Origin: Saccharopolyspora spinosa NRRL 18395
Lineage (GTDB): Bacteria; Actinomycetota; Actinomycetes; Mycobacteriales; Pseudonocardiaceae
Length of the DNA stretch: 64,000 nt
Direction: 5' to 3'
NCBI RefSeq assembly: GCF_000194155.1
Contig: NZ_GL877878.1
Span: 1,771,654 to 1,835,653, forward strand
This document shows positions 1 through 9,182 of this stretch, piece after piece. How positions within the stretch are numbered: the first letter of the stretch is position 1; every line of letters begins with the position of its first letter. The notes below the pieces were generated by a model. The model saw only the letters and a program-made list of their open reading frames with translations. It was not told the DNA's origin and did not search any database. The position numbers were made by a program, and so were the translations under genes.

Positions 1-450
1 CTCCTCCCGGATCACCGTTCCTCGCCATTCGCCGCGCACCACGGTTTCCATACCGTCCGGCAGCACCAGCGCCGACGCCGAGACGAATGCCGCGCCGCGG
101 CGCTCGTCGGGGACGTCCGCGAGCTGGCCGAGCAGGAGGTCCAGGTTCGCCTGGTCGTCGCCGTGCTTGCCGGACCAGCGGGCCGACAGGACGCCCGGCA
201 TGCCGTTGAGCGCGTCGACCGCGATGCCCGAGTCGTCGGCGACCGCAGGCAAGCCGGTGGCCTTCGCCGCGTCGGCGGCCTTCGCCACCGCGTTCTCCTC
301 GAACGTCGCGCCCGTTTCCGGGGCTTCCGGGAACTCCGGGACGTCGGCCAAGCCGACGACCTCCACGCCCGTCACGCCCTCGGCTTCCAGGATTCGGCGG
401 AGTTCCACCAGCTTCTTCTGGTTTCGGGTGGCCAGCAGGACGCGGGTCAT
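1..450 (-). CDS. rdgB: RdgB/HAM1 non-canonical purine NTP pyrophosphatase, C-terminus cut by window edge
   Basis: Reads leftward and runs off the start of the window, so only the first 150 codons are present. The protein starts [14 protein letters not shown], the usual RdgB opening with the (S/T)xNxxK nucleotide-binding motif. It continues with [12 protein letters not shown] and [13 protein letters not shown], the family's catalytic acidic cluster, then MPGVLSARW. Members hydrolyse dITP, XTP and similar damaged purine triphosphates in the cytosol and so keep them out of DNA. The ATG overlaps the rph stop (ATGA), so it is translated with rph. The rph-rdgB pair is common in actinobacteria. Identification is firm; only the end is missing. 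Confidence 0.95.
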   Translation of the reverse strand, partial: MTRVLLATRNQKKLVELRRILEAEGVTGVEVVGLADVPEFPEAPETGATFEENAVAKAADAAKATGLPAVADDSGIAVDALNGMPGVLSARWSGKHGDDQANLDLLLGQLADVPDERRGAAFVSASALVLPDGMETVVRGEWRGTVIREE

Positions 451-1202
451 GCGGCGCTCCCCGGCAGCTCACCCGGGTAGGGCTCGGCCAACGCCGCGGC
501 CTGGAGCTGGGCGAGCTTGGCGCAGCCGTCCAGCGCGAAGTCGATCATCTTGTCCATCGTGGACCGCGTGTAGGTGGCGCCCTCGCCGGTGCCCTGCACC
601 TCCACCAGGGTGCCGTGGTCGGTGGCCACCACGTTCATGTCCACCTCGGCGCGGGAGTCCTCCTCGTAGGGCAGGTCCAGCCGCACCCGGCCGTCCACCA
701 CGCCGACGCTGACCGCGGCGACCGAGCAGGACAGCGGCTTCGGGTCGGACAGCCGACCGGCCGCGCCCAGCCACGTCACCGCGTCCGCCAGCGCCACGTA
801 GGCGCCGGTGATCGCGGCGGTGCGGGTGCCGCCGTCGGCCTGGATCACGTCGCAGTCCAGCGTGACGGTGTTCTCGCCCAGCGCCGCCATGTCGATGCAG
901 GCCCGCAGCGAGCGGCCGATCAACCGGCTGATCTCGTGGGTGCGGCCGCCGATGCGGCCCTTCACCGACTCGCGAGCGCTGCGGGTGTTCGTCGAGGACG
1001 GCAGCATCGCGTACTCGGCGGTCACCCAGCCCAGCCCGGAACCGGTCCGCCAGCGCGGCACGCCATCCTGGACGCTGGCCGCACACAACACCCGGGTCTT
1101 GCCGAATTCCACCAGCACCGACCCGGCCGGCCAGTCCTGGTATCCGCGCGTGATCCGCACCTCTCGGAGCTCGTCGTCGCTCCGTCCGTCAGCTCGTGCC
1201 AC
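447..1202 (-). CDS. rph: Ribonuclease PH
   Basis: 251 residues, full length for RNase PH. This phosphorolytic 3'-5' exoribonuclease trims the 3' ends of tRNA precursors and uses inorganic phosphate to release nucleoside diphosphates. The family core is visible: [19 protein letters not shown] near residues 82-100, the phosphate-binding GGTRTA near 124-129, and [17 protein letters not shown] in the C-terminal third. The next gene, rdgB, begins within its stop codon. Upstream lie about 410 bp without a recognised gene, then the phosphodiesterase gene on the same strand. The start is the first plausible one, giving MARADGR followed by the conserved LREVRITRG segment. Confidence 0.97.
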   Translation of the reverse strand: MARADGRSDDELREVRITRGYQDWPAGSVLVEFGKTRVLCAASVQDGVPRWRTGSGLGWVTAEYAMLPSSTNTRSARESVKGRIGGRTHEISRLIGRSLRACIDMAALGENTVTLDCDVIQADGGTRTAAITGAYVALADAVTWLGAAGRLSDPKPLSCSVAAVSVGVVDGRVRLDLPYEEDSRAEVDMNVVATDHGTLVEVQGTGEGATYTRSTMDKMIDFALDGCAKLAQLQAAALAEPYPGELPGSAA

Positions 1203-1616
1203 GCCCCAACCCTAAGCCCGCCCGGCCCCCGCCCCGCCGACCACCCCTGGCACCCGGCCGGACGAACCGGGCACGCCGCGTCGGCGCGGGACGGCGATTA
1301 CGCTCGAAAGTGGCGAACGCCGATTTCGTACACGGTTACCGGTTTTAGTCCGGGCAGGTATCCCACTCGCGCCCCAAACGTCCACAGTTCCATTCCCCCG
1401 GGGCGGCGCCGCTGCGGCACGACTACCTGCGAGAACCAACTCCGCGCCTCGTCATCGCCGTGCGCGGCGCACGGTCGGCAGCGCTGCGGCGAACGAACGC
1501 AGCCACCCGTCGGCCGTGTTGAGCGCATCGGCGTCACAGGCACACCGAAGCGCGAGGGGATCGTCCACGACGGCCGACTGTCGCAGAGGCGACGCCGCGA
1601 CGCAGCCGAATATCCG
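1203..1616. other. Intergenic segment without a recognised gene
   Basis: 414 bp between rph and the phosphodiesterase gene, both read leftward. Open frames cross it on the minus strand (for example 1298-1543), but none resembles a known family or has a convincing ribosome-binding site. It presumably carries the promoter of rph-rdgB. I see no long hairpin. Confidence 0.5.
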
Positions 1617-2387
1617 TCAGATGTCGTACGTTGCGTCGGCGACGACGAGCTCGGCGGGGCCGTCGAAGGCAGCCTTCGCCTCGGCGAGGATCGCGTCGCG
1701 ATCCGCCCACGGCACGATGTGCGTGAGCAGCAGGCGGCGGGCCCGGGCCGTTTTCGCCACCTCCGCCGCTTGGCGCCCGGACAGGTGCACGCCGTCCGGC
1801 GCGTCCGGGAAGTCCGCCCAGGACGCTTCCGACAGCAGCGCGTCGGCGTCCGCGGCGAGTTCGGTCAGCTGCGGGCACGGCCCGGTATCGCCGGTGTACG
1901 CCAGCACCTTGCCCCCGGCCGCCACGCGGAAACCCCACGCCGGGCACAGGTGCGCCATCGGCACCGCCTGCACCTCGAACGGCCCGATGCGCACCGGCTC
2001 CGCGGAAATCGGGATGAACTCGAACACATCCGACAGATCGGTCTCGGCGAGCTCGGCCGCGTTCGGCGCGTAGAGGGCGGCGAGCCGCTCCGGCGCGTTC
2101 TCCGGAGCGATCACCGGCAACGGGCGCTCGGTCGCGTCGTACGGGGGCTTCGGGTGGTAGCGGCGCAGCACCGCCAGCGCACCGAAATCCGCGCAGTGGT
2201 CGGGGTGCAGGTGGCTGAGGAGCACCGCGTCGAGCTGGAAAGGGTCGATGAACCGCTGCATCGCGCCGAGAGTGCCGTTGCCGAGGTCGAGCGCGATTCG
2301 CGTGCCGCCGGACTCCAGCAGGTACCCGGACGACGGCGAATCAGGGCCGGGAAAGCTGCCGGAACAACCGAGGATCGTCAGCTTCAT
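1617..2387 (-). CDS. Metallo-beta-lactamase-fold phosphodiesterase (Rv1339-like)
   Basis: 256 residues with the metallo-beta-lactamase metal-binding core: HLHPDH at residues 59-64, then His145 in PMAHLCP, YTGDTG near 164-169 (bridging Asp), and THIVP near 222-226 for the last His. The protein starts [20 protein letters not shown], typical of the family that includes the mycobacterial Rv1339 cyclic-nucleotide phosphodiesterase. Position supports orthology: it sits between murI and rph, as in M. tuberculosis. It probably hydrolyses cyclic nucleotides or related phosphodiesters in the cytosol. Its ATG overlaps the murI stop, so the two are translationally coupled. Confidence 0.88.
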   Translation of the reverse strand: MKLTILGCSGSFPGPDSPSSGYLLESGGTRIALDLGNGTLGAMQRFIDPFQLDAVLLSHLHPDHCADFGALAVLRRYHPKPPYDATERPLPVIAPENAPERLAALYAPNAAELAETDLSDVFEFIPISAEPVRIGPFEVQAVPMAHLCPAWGFRVAAGGKVLAYTGDTGPCPQLTELAADADALLSEASWADFPDAPDGVHLSGRQAAEVAKTARARRLLLTHIVPWADRDAILAEAKAAFDGPAELVVADATYDI

Positions 2388-3199
2388 GCGATCGAGCTTG
2401 ACACGGTCAGAGGCCGAACGGCATCGGCCGCCAGTGCCGGGCCGAGGAACCGGGCCGCCAGCCGGGCAAACCGGTCTGGTGCGCCGGTGGCGCTGAACTC
2501 GTGCTCGGGCACGGCTTCCGGGGCTGCGAGCAGGTCGTTCTCGGTAAGCACCCGCAGCACGTCCTTGGCCGTCTCCTCCGCGCTGGACACAAGCGTCACC
2601 TGATCACCCATCGCGAGCTGCAGCACCCCGGTGAGCATCGGGTAGTGCGTGCAGCCGAGCACCAGGGTGTCGACGTCGGCCTGCTGCAGCGGGTCCAGGT
2701 AGCTCTGCGCCAGGCCCAGGATCTGGCGGCCGCTGGTGATGCCGCGCTCGACGAAATCCACGAAGCGCGGGCATGCCACCGTGGTGACCGTGATGCCCGG
2801 GGCGACGTTGAAAGCGTCGTCGTAGGCGCGGGACATGATGGTGGCCTTGGTGCCGATCACGCCGATCCGCCCGTTGCGGGTGGTCGCCACCGCTCGCCGC
2901 GCCGCGGGCAGGACCACTTCGACCACCGGGATCTGGTAGCGCTCCCGGGCGTCACGCAGGCACGCTGCCGACGCGGTGTTGCAGGCGAGCACCAGCATCT
3001 TCACGCCCTCGTCCACCAGCGAGTCGGTGATCGCGAGGGTTCGGGCGCGGATCTCCGCCAGCGGCATCGGACCGTACGGCGCGTTGGCCGTGTCGCCGAC
3101 GTAGTGCAGCGTTTCAGCAGGCAGCTGGTCCATGATCGCGCGGGTCACGGTCAGCCCGCCGACGCCGGAGTCGAAGATCCCGATCGGTGCGTCAGTCAC
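2384..3199 (-). CDS. murI: Glutamate racemase
   Basis: 271 residues from a GTG start. The enzyme converts L-glutamate to D-glutamate for peptidoglycan. The catalytic pair is present: Cys73 in LACNTAS and Cys183 in LGCTHYPML, with the N-terminal [10 protein letters not shown] and the [10 protein letters not shown] loop. An open frame continues far upstream of this start, but the GTG overlaps the rhomboid stop (GTGA) and gives the standard N-terminus [12 protein letters not shown], so it is preferred. It lies in a tightly overlapped run rhomboid-murI-phosphodiesterase, the order seen in mycobacteria (Rv1337-Rv1339). Confidence 0.97.
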   Translation of the reverse strand: MTDAPIGIFDSGVGGLTVTRAIMDQLPAETLHYVGDTANAPYGPMPLAEIRARTLAITDSLVDEGVKMLVLACNTASAACLRDARERYQIPVVEVVLPAARRAVATTRNGRIGVIGTKATIMSRAYDDAFNVAPGITVTTVACPRFVDFVERGITSGRQILGLAQSYLDPLQQADVDTLVLGCTHYPMLTGVLQLAMGDQVTLVSSAEETAKDVLRVLTENDLLAAPEAVPEHEFSATGAPDRFARLAARFLGPALAADAVRPLTVSSSIA

Positions 3200-3825
3200 C
3201 CGGCCAGTTTGCCAGGCTCGGATCCGGCGGCCTGCCCGCGCGTGCTGCGCGCCACCAGCCAGGCCGCGAGCGCCCCGCCCAGCGCGCCGAACAGGTGCCC
3301 CTCCCAGGAGATCCCGACCTGGCCGGGCAGCACTCCCCACAACATGCCGCCCCAGTAGAAGAACAGCGCGACCGCGACCAGGATCTGGGCGAAGCTGCGC
3401 TGGAAGAAGCCGCGCAGCAGCAGGAAAACCATCCAGCCGAAGATCACCCCGGACGCGCCGACGTGCACGCCGGGCGCCCCGATCAGCCAGGTGCCGACGC
3501 CGCCGACGATCCAGACCGTCGCGGTCACCGCGATGAACTGCCGCAGCCCACCGGCTAGCACCAACCAGCCGAGCACCAGCAGCGGCAGCGTGTTGGCCCA
3601 CAAGTGCCCCCAGCCGGCGTGCAGCAACGGCGCCCACAGGATGCCGTCCAGGCCGCTGACGTCGCGTGGCACGATGCCGTTGGCCTCGAGAGCCGCTGCG
3701 GGGTCGGCGACGTCGAAGAACTCGATGCCGTAGAGCACCGCGACGGCGATGAGCATGCCCACCGCGGCGCGCAGCGGGTTCTGGGGCAGCACTCGCGCCT
3801 GGCGGCGTTCAGGCAGTCGGTTCAC
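3196..3825 (-). CDS. Rhomboid family intramembrane serine protease
   Basis: 209 residues from a GTG start ([17 protein letters not shown]). About six hydrophobic segments are visible. The catalytic dyad is Ser125 in [10 protein letters not shown] (GxSG) and His177 in [29 protein letters not shown] near residues 69-86 is the conserved region preceding the active-site helices. Such proteases cleave membrane-protein substrates inside the bilayer; the substrate here is unknown. Rv1337 is the positional counterpart. It heads the rhomboid-murI-phosphodiesterase overlap chain and is divergent from the SMP-30-like gene. Start choice is moderately certain. Confidence 0.92.
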   Translation of the reverse strand: MNRLPERRQARVLPQNPLRAAVGMLIAVAVLYGIEFFDVADPAAALEANGIVPRDVSGLDGILWAPLLHAGWGHLWANTLPLLVLGWLVLAGGLRQFIAVTATVWIVGGVGTWLIGAPGVHVGASGVIFGWMVFLLLRGFFQRSFAQILVAVALFFYWGGMLWGVLPGQVGISWEGHLFGALGGALAAWLVARSTRGQAAGSEPGKLAG

Positions 3826-3978
3826 ACCAATGAGGCTACGCGGCGGAGACCCCACTGGTCTCCGGGATGACCCTGAGTTTCGCCTCCGACCGCACTTCAC
3901 CCCGGGCAAGCCAAGATCAACAAGGCGTACCCCGGTAAGGTTCCCGATCGTTGTGCTTCTTACCCGGAAAGGTGACTT

Positions 3979-4803
3979 GTGCAGGTCGACATCGCGGTAC
4001 CAGCGGGGGCGCGGTCCGGACAGGCACCGACCTGGGACGTCGGCACCGACACACTGCTCTGGACCGATGCGCCCGCCCACACCGCGCACCGCTACGTCCC
4101 CGGGCACACCGATCACGTGATGGGTCTGCCGCAGCAGGTCGGCGCAGCGAAACCGCGCAGCCGCGGCGGGCTGGTGCTGCACCTTGCCGAAGGCATCGCC
4201 CTGTTCGACGCCGGCGGTGAGCAGCGCACCTGGCTGGTCTACTGGGCTCGCGACGGCGTCCGGGCCGGAGCGACCATGATCGACCGCAAGGGCCGGTTGT
4301 GGGCCACGACGGTGGGCGAAGGCGGCTGGCTGGCCCGCGTGACGGCGGACGGCGCGGCGAACATCGCGGTGCCGGGCCTGGTCGCCGGACATGGCATCGC
4401 TTGGAGCCCGGACGACACCCGGATGTACCTGTCGGACGGCACGGCGCGGCGCATCGACGTGCTGGACTTCGGCCTCGTCGCCGGTGCGGCCAGCAACCGC
4501 CGGGCGCTCGTCGACGTCGACGGCGAACCGGGCGGGCTGTGCATCGACGACACGGGCCGGATCTGGGTCGCGGTGCGCGACCGGGGCGAAATCCGCTGCT
4601 ACACCGAGGAAGGCGAGTTGGCGCAGACGATCCCGCTGCCGGCCCGGTGCCCGACGGACTGCTGCTTCGGCGGCCCGGACCTGACGGACCTGTACGTCAC
4701 CACGGCCCGCGACGGCCTCCTGGACCCGACCGAAGCGGACGGAGCACTGCTGGTCGCCCCGAACATCGGCACCGGAAACCGCCCCTACTCCTTCACCGGC
4801 TGA
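3979..4803 (+). CDS. SMP-30/gluconolactonase-like beta-propeller protein
   Basis: 274 residues from a GTG preceded by GGAAAGGTGA. Features of the SMP-30/Gnl/LRE family: GLVLHLAEGIALFD, GATMIDRKGRLWATTV, GIAWSPDDTRMYLSD (the typical substrate or metal-site segment) and GGLCIDDTGRIWVAV. Relatives hydrolyse sugar lactones or organophosphate-type esters with a divalent metal; the substrate is not readable here. No signal peptide, so probably cytosolic. It is the first gene of an insert splitting the conserved rhomboid and cysM neighbours. Downstream is a strong hairpin (5031-5063) facing the leftward DUF397 gene. Confidence 0.85.
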   Translation: MQVDIAVPAGARSGQAPTWDVGTDTLLWTDAPAHTAHRYVPGHTDHVMGLPQQVGAAKPRSRGGLVLHLAEGIALFDAGGEQRTWLVYWARDGVRAGATMIDRKGRLWATTVGEGGWLARVTADGAANIAVPGLVAGHGIAWSPDDTRMYLSDGTARRIDVLDFGLVAGAASNRRALVDVDGEPGGLCIDDTGRIWVAVRDRGEIRCYTEEGELAQTIPLPARCPTDCCFGGPDLTDLYVTTARDGLLDPTEADGALLVAPNIGTGNRPYSFTG

Positions 4804-5030
4804 CGCCCAGCCAGCCTCGTTCACCGCAGTCTCAATTGAAACGGGCTACTAATCCAGGAAGGGTGTCCTGCGGCACCCCTCGACTGTCCGGTGTGGACAA
4901 ACAGAAGTGACACGCTCGAACCAGCGATGGGTGTGTGCAACCAATGCAGCTTCGACGTCCTTGAGCGCGACTACTCCACACGGAGAGGCATAATCGAGGA
5001 TCATCGAAGATACAACGGCAGAAACCAACA

Positions 5031-5063
5031 ATGACGCCCCGGTGCCACGCACCGGGGCGTCAT
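5031..5063. terminator. Strong bidirectional hairpin terminator
   Basis: Perfect 14-bp stem ATGACGCCCCGGTG / CACCGGGGCGTCAT with a 5-nt loop. It lies between the end of the rightward SMP-30-like gene and the end of the leftward DUF397 gene, 4 bp past the DUF397 stop. It is placed to terminate both. About 220 bp upstream of it (4804-5030) hold no recognised gene; a TTTCAATTGA-type palindrome core lies near 4830-4840. Confidence 0.85.
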
Positions 5064-5067
5064 GCAT

Positions 5068-5241
5068 TCAGCGGTCGAATCGACCCTGCTGCACCGCACG
5101 AACGAACGTCGATACGTCGACACTCAAGGTCGGACCGTACGGGTCTTTCGAATCACGGATTGCGTCTAACCTGGTCGTTAGCTCGATACAATTTCCATTT
5201 GCATGTGAGTAACTGGACTTTTGCCATTTGTAATTAATCAT
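5068..5241 (-). CDS. DUF397 small protein, partner of the upstream XRE regulator
   Basis: 57 residues. Recognised by the DUF397 signature: WQKSSYSHANGNCIEL at the N-terminus, AIRDSKDPYGPTL in the middle, and a C-terminal FVRAVQQGRFD. In Streptomyces and relatives, DUF397 proteins are encoded beside WhiJ-type XRE/DUF5753 regulators and are thought to antagonise them, affecting development or antibiotic timing. The ATG lies inside the last codons of the XRE gene (8-bp overlap), with GAGGTGAGC as ribosome-binding site, so the pair is strictly co-translated. A terminator follows directly. The base composition is markedly lower in GC than the flanking housekeeping genes. Confidence 0.9.
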   Translation of the reverse strand: MINYKWQKSSYSHANGNCIELTTRLDAIRDSKDPYGPTLSVDVSTFVRAVQQGRFDR

Positions 5242-6091
5242 CGCTCACCTCCTCCCAATGCGCTGAAGCCTTGGCAATAAATTCAAGCGATTCCCCCGTC
5301 TCCATCGCAATATCGTCAAGCCATCGAATGGCTTTGCGATACTCATCTACGTCATGCTTTGCGTGTATGAACGCGCCCGAACTGTGGTGTTCAAAGTGAA
5401 CGACGGGGGATGAGTCGGAGAACTCATAAAACACGAACGGACCAGCAAGACCTGGATGCCATCCGACTTGAATTGGAACGATGCGCACTGCAACATTTGG
5501 ACGCCTCGCAAGATCGCTGAGATTTGCAAGCTGTTCAAGCATCGTTTCGCGGTCACCAATCGGAACAGATAGCGCGACTTCGCCGATGTAGGCACAGAAC
5601 TCAACTGGGTTGCGTCGGGTAATAACTTCGCCGCGACTCGCGCTCAACATGACGCGAAGCTCGGTGTCATTTTCCGAAAGTCCGCTAGCTTTCTTTATTG
5701 CTCGCGTGTATTCGAGTGTTTGTAGCAGGCCAGGAACGGCCATAGGTATCCACTCAACAATCGACGTAGCCGAACGCTCGCATTCGATGACACCCGCGAG
5801 TTGTTGAGGAATACCGTTTAGCCCAACCGTGAGCCAATTAGGTTCATGGACATTGCGAACAAGATCGAGAATCCGATCACGATCTTCCCCTGCTACGCGT
5901 AGCGTGCCGAGAATCGCAGCTACTGCTTCGATCTTCGGTACACGCTTGCCCGTCTCCCAGTTCGATATTTCTACGTGCGTATAGCCGACTTGGCGAGCAA
6001 GCTCTCGTACACCCACCCCGGACGCTGTTCGGACCTCCCGAAGGGCAGCAGACAACGCCCTTGCACGCGGTGTACCAGCGGTAGCAGGCAT
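5234..6091 (-). CDS. WhiJ-like XRE-family regulator with DUF5753 domain
   Basis: 285 residues from ATG 6091 (MPATAGTPRARALSAALREV); a longer frame reaches 6172, but this start matches the family. Residues about 12-65 form the helix-turn-helix (GVGVRELARQVGYTHVEISN, then WETGKRVP). The rest is DUF5753, with IVEWIPMAVPGLLQTLEYT and VRIVPIQVGWHPGL. Such proteins are DNA-binding regulators controlled by a small DUF397 partner, encoded here in overlap. It is divergent from an unknown gene at 6219; the region between them carries evenly spaced repeats (6137-6205) that are the obvious candidate operator. Lower GC than neighbours suggests acquisition. Confidence 0.92.
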   Translation of the reverse strand: MPATAGTPRARALSAALREVRTASGVGVRELARQVGYTHVEISNWETGKRVPKIEAVAAILGTLRVAGEDRDRILDLVRNVHEPNWLTVGLNGIPQQLAGVIECERSATSIVEWIPMAVPGLLQTLEYTRAIKKASGLSENDTELRVMLSASRGEVITRRNPVEFCAYIGEVALSVPIGDRETMLEQLANLSDLARRPNVAVRIVPIQVGWHPGLAGPFVFYEFSDSSPVVHFEHHSSGAFIHAKHDVDEYRKAIRWLDDIAMETGESLEFIAKASAHWEEVSDD

Positions 6092-6136
6092 GTAACACAT
6101 CCTATCGGCCGTTTCGGCTTGATTGATCACCCGTTT

Positions 6137-6205
6137 TGGTAGTGGTGGTGCTTGAGCGCTACCAGACACCATCGAGTGCTACCAGGGGAACGGAAGCACT
6201 ACCAG
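6137..6205 (+). promoter_or_regulatory. Iterated operator-like repeats between divergent genes
   Basis: Three direct repeats of the form yrCTACCAG at 6157-6165, 6177-6185 and 6197-6205 are spaced exactly 20 bp apart, about two helical turns. An inverted copy TGGTAGTG lies at 6137-6144. They occupy the gap between the leftward XRE gene (start 6091) and the rightward gene at 6219. Phase-regular copies on one helix face suggest cooperative binding by a regulator, most simply the adjacent XRE protein. This is inference from position and spacing. Confidence 0.7.
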
Positions 6206-6218
6206 GGTTGGAGGTAGC

Positions 6219-6764
6219 ATGACCAACGCGCCCAGCTTCTCAGATGGACCGTCCGGGGTAGACGACGGCACTATGCCAAGTCACAGCGCCGTTTCTGGTC
6301 CACCTGGCCCAGCTGTTCCGCCCGGCCAGATGCCCGAGGGTATCGGCGTGCGGTGGTTCCGCTATAAACATGGCGTCGTAGGTGAGTCGAAACGTGTCCT
6401 GCACTGCGCGGAAGAATCTAGGGATGGCACGGTGACGTCCGTGTCTGGGGAGAAGTTCCGACGCGTGCTGGTGGAGGTGTGCGAGGAGGGTGACGGGGCA
6501 GCGTGCGTTCCCTGCCTGCTAGTCGTTATTTCCAGAGCTGATCGACCGGCCGATATGCCACCCGTGGTGAGTCAGGTTCCGGCCGACACGCTTGCTGTGA
6601 TGCTTGCCGAAAGCCAATGGGCCATCAGCGATGCACAGTTCAATATCGTGCGGGGGGACTACCCCCTAGCGAATCAGGTAGTGCTAGCGGATAAATTGCG
6701 GCGGCTCTCCCATGTACTTCACGTTCGGGCGCATGCCATGCGATCAGACGGGGGCACCGGGTGA
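6219..6764 (+). CDS. Unknown protein divergent from the XRE/DUF397 pair
   Basis: 181 residues, ATG with the good ribosome-binding site TTGGAGG. Not assigned to a family. The first 50 residues are Pro/Gly/Ser-rich and probably disordered. A compact middle follows (GIGVRWFRYKHGVVGESKRV, then a strand-rich segment with Cys residues near LHCAEE, VEVCEEG and CVPCLLVV). A helical C-terminus ends in RRLSHVLHVRAHAMRSDG. No membrane segment or signal peptide. It is followed without a gap by the gene at 6761 (GTGA overlap), so the two form an operon whose promoter overlaps the iterated repeats; it is plausibly the regulatory target of the XRE/DUF397 pair. Confidence 0.7.
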   Translation: MTNAPSFSDGPSGVDDGTMPSHSAVSGPPGPAVPPGQMPEGIGVRWFRYKHGVVGESKRVLHCAEESRDGTVTSVSGEKFRRVLVEVCEEGDGAACVPCLLVVISRADRPADMPPVVSQVPADTLAVMLAESQWAISDAQFNIVRGDYPLANQVVLADKLRRLSHVLHVRAHAMRSDGGTG

Positions 6765-7024
6765 GCGGATCGGGCTTGTCCGGACCAGCTCCCGCGATGG
6801 AAGGGGACGCGTGTCTGCCTGGGGTCCGGGTGGTTTGGACTGACCATCTCGGGTATGCACACGAACGCAAGCCCGGCACCATCGCGACGTCGCGATGCGG
6901 ACGCAACATGGGCAAGTCCAATACGCCACCTTTCGTGAGACCGTGCCGCGACTGCATTGAAGAGGCATTGCGGGAAGAGTCACCCTCCGAAATGGCTATC
7001 GGACGGCATAGACGTACCGCATGA
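6761..7024 (+). CDS. Small unknown Cys-containing protein
   Basis: 87 residues; the GTG overlaps the preceding stop codon. Not recognised. It contains VVWTDHLGYAHERKPG and later cysteines in TSRCGRN and VRPCRDCIEEAL, a spacing that could hold a metal ion, although this is only suggestive. No signal peptide or membrane helix. The overlap with the upstream unknown gene indicates translational coupling and probably a shared role under the control of the 6137-6205 repeat region. About 120 bp separate it from the LuxR-type gene. Confidence 0.6.
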   Translation: MSGSGLSGPAPAMEGDACLPGVRVVWTDHLGYAHERKPGTIATSRCGRNMGKSNTPPFVRPCRDCIEEALREESPSEMAIGRHRRTA

Positions 7025-7121
7025 CCCCAGACACGGCCCGGTGCCGGTCGACACTGGATATCCAAATGTCGTGCCCCCCGGCCCGCCGGCCGCATCCACC
7101 GTGATTTCCTCATTTTCATAC

Positions 7122-7152
7122 TAGTACGAACGGTTTTAATGTAGTGCGAACG
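7122..7152 (+). promoter_or_regulatory. 20-bp-spaced direct repeat at the LuxR-type gene start
   Basis: TAGTACGAACG (7122-7132) and TAGTGCGAACG (7142-7152) differ at one base and start exactly 20 bp apart. The second copy covers the GTG start at 7144. This resembles an autoregulatory operator that could block both transcription and translation initiation. The 20-bp period is the same as in the repeats at 6157-6205, although the sequence differs. Confidence 0.5.
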
Positions 7153-7569
7153 TCTCCGCAAAGATTCAGCACGGACAAATTGATCAATCTCACCAAGGAA
7201 GAGAGGGACGTCATATATTGCATCGCCTGCGAACTTACCGACAATGAAATTGCGATGCGGTTGCACATCGCGAAAGATACCGTAAAGTCCCGATTGGGTA
7301 ACATCTACCGCAAGTTTAATCTACGCAACCGAGTCGGCGCCGTGATTCTGGGGTACGAGCTCGGAATCCTCAAGCCGTCACATGCCGAGCAATTCAGAAA
7401 TGCCGAAAATTCGCCGAGTGGCCATACATCCCGCATATGCCTGCCGGTCCGCCAACAAGACATGAAAGAAATCGAAGCTTTAGCGGATCTTCTTGCCAGG
7501 CGCATGAAAAAACATCTCCACACTGAGGCCATGAGCCGACAATGGGAACAAACGAGAAGCCGATCCTAG
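7144..7569 (+). CDS. LuxR/GerE-type helix-turn-helix regulator without receiver domain
   Basis: 141 residues from GTG. Residues about 14-75 are a GerE-type helix-turn-helix: LTKEERDVIYCIACELTDNE, then IAMRLHIAKDTVKSRLGNIY with the recognition helix, and RNRVGAVILGYELGIL. There is no N-terminal receiver or ligand-binding domain, so this is a stand-alone DNA-binding protein. The C-terminal 60 residues are charged and helical, with a possible dimerisation segment MKEIEALADLLARRMKKHL. GC content is low for the window. It ends 20 bp before a hairpin terminator (7591-7620). The signal it responds to cannot be told. Confidence 0.85.
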   Translation: MRTSPQRFSTDKLINLTKEERDVIYCIACELTDNEIAMRLHIAKDTVKSRLGNIYRKFNLRNRVGAVILGYELGILKPSHAEQFRNAENSPSGHTSRICLPVRQQDMKEIEALADLLARRMKKHLHTEAMSRQWEQTRSRS

Positions 7570-7590
7570 TCGCGACCCCGCCACCTGTGC

Positions 7591-7620
7591 GATGCCCCTG
7601 CACCACAGGTGCGGGGCATC
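7591..7620 (+). terminator. Hairpin terminator after the LuxR-type gene
   Basis: GATGCCCC(T)GCACC pairs with GGTGCGGGGCATC around a short ACA loop with one bulged base. It lies 20 bp past the LuxR-type stop. A CGGCAA short tandem repeat (three and a half units) follows at 7651-7672. Confidence 0.7.
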
Positions 7621-7710
7621 GTCCGCACACCGACACACCCCGCACCACCACGGCAACGGCAACGGCAACGGCACGAATGTTGTCACTGTGCGCCATGAGA
7701 CGATTGTTTG

Positions 7711-7741
7711 AATGGAAATCGAAGGACCAATTTCCATTGAG
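7711..7741. repeat. Dispersed palindrome, TTTCCATT family
   Basis: AATGGAAAT and ATTTCCATT arms separated by about 10 nt. It has the same arm sequence as the long palindrome at 21095-21142, and so belongs to a dispersed family whose other members are at 21095 and 44625. A further TTGAAATCGA fragment lies near 7900. Confidence 0.6.
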
Positions 7742-7801
7742 CCTTTCATCCTGGTCGATCCGCAGCCGCGACGCCCGAAGTCCCACGACGCGAGATCGTC
7801 G

Positions 7802-7895
7802 CATGCACCGAAGGCGCATACCACCCTCGCAGCTAGCACCGCGGGTTCTCAGCGGTCTTTTGCGCAGGACAGCCCGGACGTCGCGGATCGGAAAA
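7802..7895. repeat. Copy E (partial) of the ~170-bp inverted-repeat element
   Basis: The segment CACCGCGGGTTCTCAGCGG followed by GCAGGACAGCCCGGACGTCG matches the left arm of the element seen in full at 9002-9180 and 38879-39047. The matching right arm is missing. It lies in the gap between the convergent LuxR-type and cysM genes; no gene is seen in 7570-8001. Confidence 0.6.
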
Positions 7896-7924
7896 CGCCC
7901 ATTGAAATCGATGACCTGGATGCG

Positions 7925-7970
7925 TGAAGGGCACCTGCTGCCGTTACAACTGGGTCAGAGGTGCCCTTCA
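7925..7970. terminator. TGAAGGGCACCT hairpin between convergent genes
   Basis: TGAAGGGCACCT (7925-7936) pairs perfectly with AGGTGCCCTTCA (7959-7970); the 22-nt interior can pair only weakly. It sits just past the end of cysM (leftward) and downstream of the LuxR-type gene. The same stem occurs at 33159-33203, so this is a reused terminator module. Confidence 0.75.
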
Positions 7971-8001
7971 GTCGTCAGAGCTCGATGTCGCCGGAGGCGG
8001 G

Positions 8002-8973
<972 letters not shown>

Positions 8974-9001
8974 CTACCTGCAAAGGATGTCTTCTGCTTT
9001 C

Positions 9002-9180
9002 AAACGGCGCAGCCGCTTGGCCAACCTTGCGATCGGCACCGCCGCGGGTTCCCAGACGTCTTCTCGCGAGGACAGACCCAGCGCCGCTGTTCGGCATGCA
9101 CAGGTCGGGGATCCCGGAATCGAGAAGGCGTCTGAGGTTCCGCTACCGGCACCGCTTCGCGAAGCGGGTCCTCGGACGGC
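9002..9180. repeat. Copy A of the ~170-bp imperfect inverted-repeat element
   Basis: Begins with an AACGGCGCAGCCGCTT mini-palindrome. The left arm is GGTTCCCAGACGTCTTCTCG then CGAGGACAGACCC; the right arm is GGTCGGGGATCCCGGAATC then GAGAAGGCGTCTGAGGTTCC; it ends in CGCTTCGCGAAGCG. The two arms are imperfect reverse complements, so the whole could fold into one long hairpin. It is inserted between cysO and cysM without disturbing either frame. Related copies: 7802, 15657, 27972, 38879 and 41455. Confidence 0.75.
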
Positions 9181-9182
9181 GC

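Noticed and set aside
615-2603. Very long open frame on the plus strand opposite rph and the phosphodiesterase
   Set aside because: High-GC antisense shadow; composition is Arg/Gly/His-rich, and both well-conserved genes are on the other strand.
6157-6205. Three regular repeats as a CRISPR array or plasmid iterons
   Set aside because: Repeat core is only 8-9 bp and spacers 11 bp; position between divergent regulator and target fits an operator better, and no replication gene is present.
7651-7672. CGGCAA short tandem repeat as a CRISPR-like or phase-variation repeat
   Set aside because: Only three and a half 6-bp units, no spacers, not in a promoter or coding frame.
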